From contig OZ020251.1 in NCBI GenBank assembly GCA_963971285.1, positions 7,812,001 to 7,876,000 on the forward strand: 64,000 bases of DNA. The letters are read 5' to 3'. Positions 63,471-64,000 of this stretch are shown here, piece after piece. A program made the position numbers and the translations under genes. The notes under the pieces were generated by a model. The model was not told where the DNA came from and ran no database searches. It saw only the letters and a list, made by a program, of their open reading frames with translations. The stretch is from Astropecten irregularis (Eukaryota > Echinodermata > Asteroidea > Paxillosida > Astropectinidae). How positions within the stretch are numbered: the first letter of the stretch is position 1; each line of letters opens with the position of its first letter.

Positions 63471-63839
63471 TGACTAGGTTAAATGCATTACGAAAACAAA
63501 GCATTGAACATTTCAAAAGCTAATTTGTTGACTACTATCTCTCTAACACTTCTGTGTTAGAGGACTTCTGTGGATGATGAAGTTTAAGTTTGTCAAATTC
63601 CAGTGATTCGGTCTTTTTATTTCATTACATATGTCCTTCGTCATTGCACTTTGGTAGCAGATTACAATTCTTAATTTAATGTCAATTCATGTGTATTTTA
63701 ATCAACGTTTTAATATTTCATGTACATCGTTGCATTATTTTGCAGAATAGTATTATTTTATTCAAGTGTGGTGATAGCGCTTAAAGACTGATTGTGAAGG
63801 GATCAACCTAAGTTCATGCTATGGTACGTGTCATTGTGC

Positions 63840-63960
63840 CCAATCCGGTGTCATGGGATATGTTGTCCGGGCATGCTCCTCGGTCTGGCTGCGTCCTAGA
63901 GGACCAAATAAGGTCAAAATTATCACACAGAGCATGCGCAGAGCAATCGAAATAATGGTC
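63840..63960. repeat. Dispersed repeat fragment (GGTTGTCCGGGCATGCTC type)
   Basis: CCGGTGTCATGGGATATGTTGTCCGGGCATGCTC matches CTGGTGTCACCGGATAGGTTGTCCGGGCATGCTC at about 49734-49770. The rest of each copy differs. Confidence 0.55.
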
Positions 63961-64000
63961 CATTGTCGTGCTACAATGCGTTCAAAGATATCCGATTTCG

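Larger units (their letters stand above)
59500..64000. other. Right-hand 4.5 kb without recognised genes
   Basis: Only short, feature-less open frames. The 3' UTR of the PAN-discoidin gene presumably occupies the first few hundred bases. Repeats at 60128, 60585, 61198, 63295 and 63840 are listed separately where supported. Confidence 0.5.

Overview
The window looks like a gene-sparse, repeat-rich nuclear contig from a marine invertebrate, most likely a deuterostome such as an echinoderm or hemichordate. The grounds are GT-AG introns, short exons separated by kilobases of AT-rich DNA, many palindromic MITE families, tRNA-like repeats and a Maverick/Polinton. The species cannot be fixed from sequence alone.

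Four cellular loci are visible, all on the + strand. (1) 2-844 is the 3' part of a nucleotide-diphospho-sugar transferase-like gene that runs off the left edge. (2) 3792-21554 is a complete three-exon cytochrome P450 (507 aa by my joins), with all catalytic landmarks. (3) 27578-48780 is a GABA-B receptor subunit-2-like class C GPCR, reconstructed here as 16 phase-compatible exons (776 aa) with an unusually short cytoplasmic tail. (4) 52808-59499 is a small four-exon secreted protein (300 aa) joining an apple/PAN-like region to a discoidin (F5/8 type C) domain.

The most striking object is a 14.1-kb Maverick/Polinton, a virus-like DNA transposon, at 4562-18660. It has ~198-bp terminal inverted repeats and a 6-bp target duplication (TGGTTT). 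It sits inside a MITE copy, which itself lies in intron 1 of the P450 gene: a three-level nesting. It encodes a major capsid protein, a minor-capsid-like protein, a packaging ATPase, an integrase, a protein-primed family B DNA polymerase, a zinc-ribbon protein and several membrane or coiled-coil proteins of unknown function. Integrase, polymerase, the minor-capsid candidate and two accessory genes carry stops or frameshifts, while the major capsid, ATPase and the 415-aa protein are open. I found no adenain-like protease. Each TIR carries a perfect DR1 nuclear-receptor motif, which is notable inside a P450 intron.

Most of the remainder is non-coding and filled by repeats. Family A is a ~350-bp MITE with TTAAAGGTARTATCATACTT ends, in about 15 copies. 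Family B is a ~140-bp palindrome with GGGTCGATTTCAC ends, in 6 copies. Other elements include a Harbinger-like MITE nested with a TTA duplication, further hairpin MITEs, tRNA-like SINE heads in inverted pairs, LINE-tail-like microsatellites, an 18-bp minisatellite and a (CAA)n tract abutting a receptor exon. The last 4.5 kb holds no recognisable gene.
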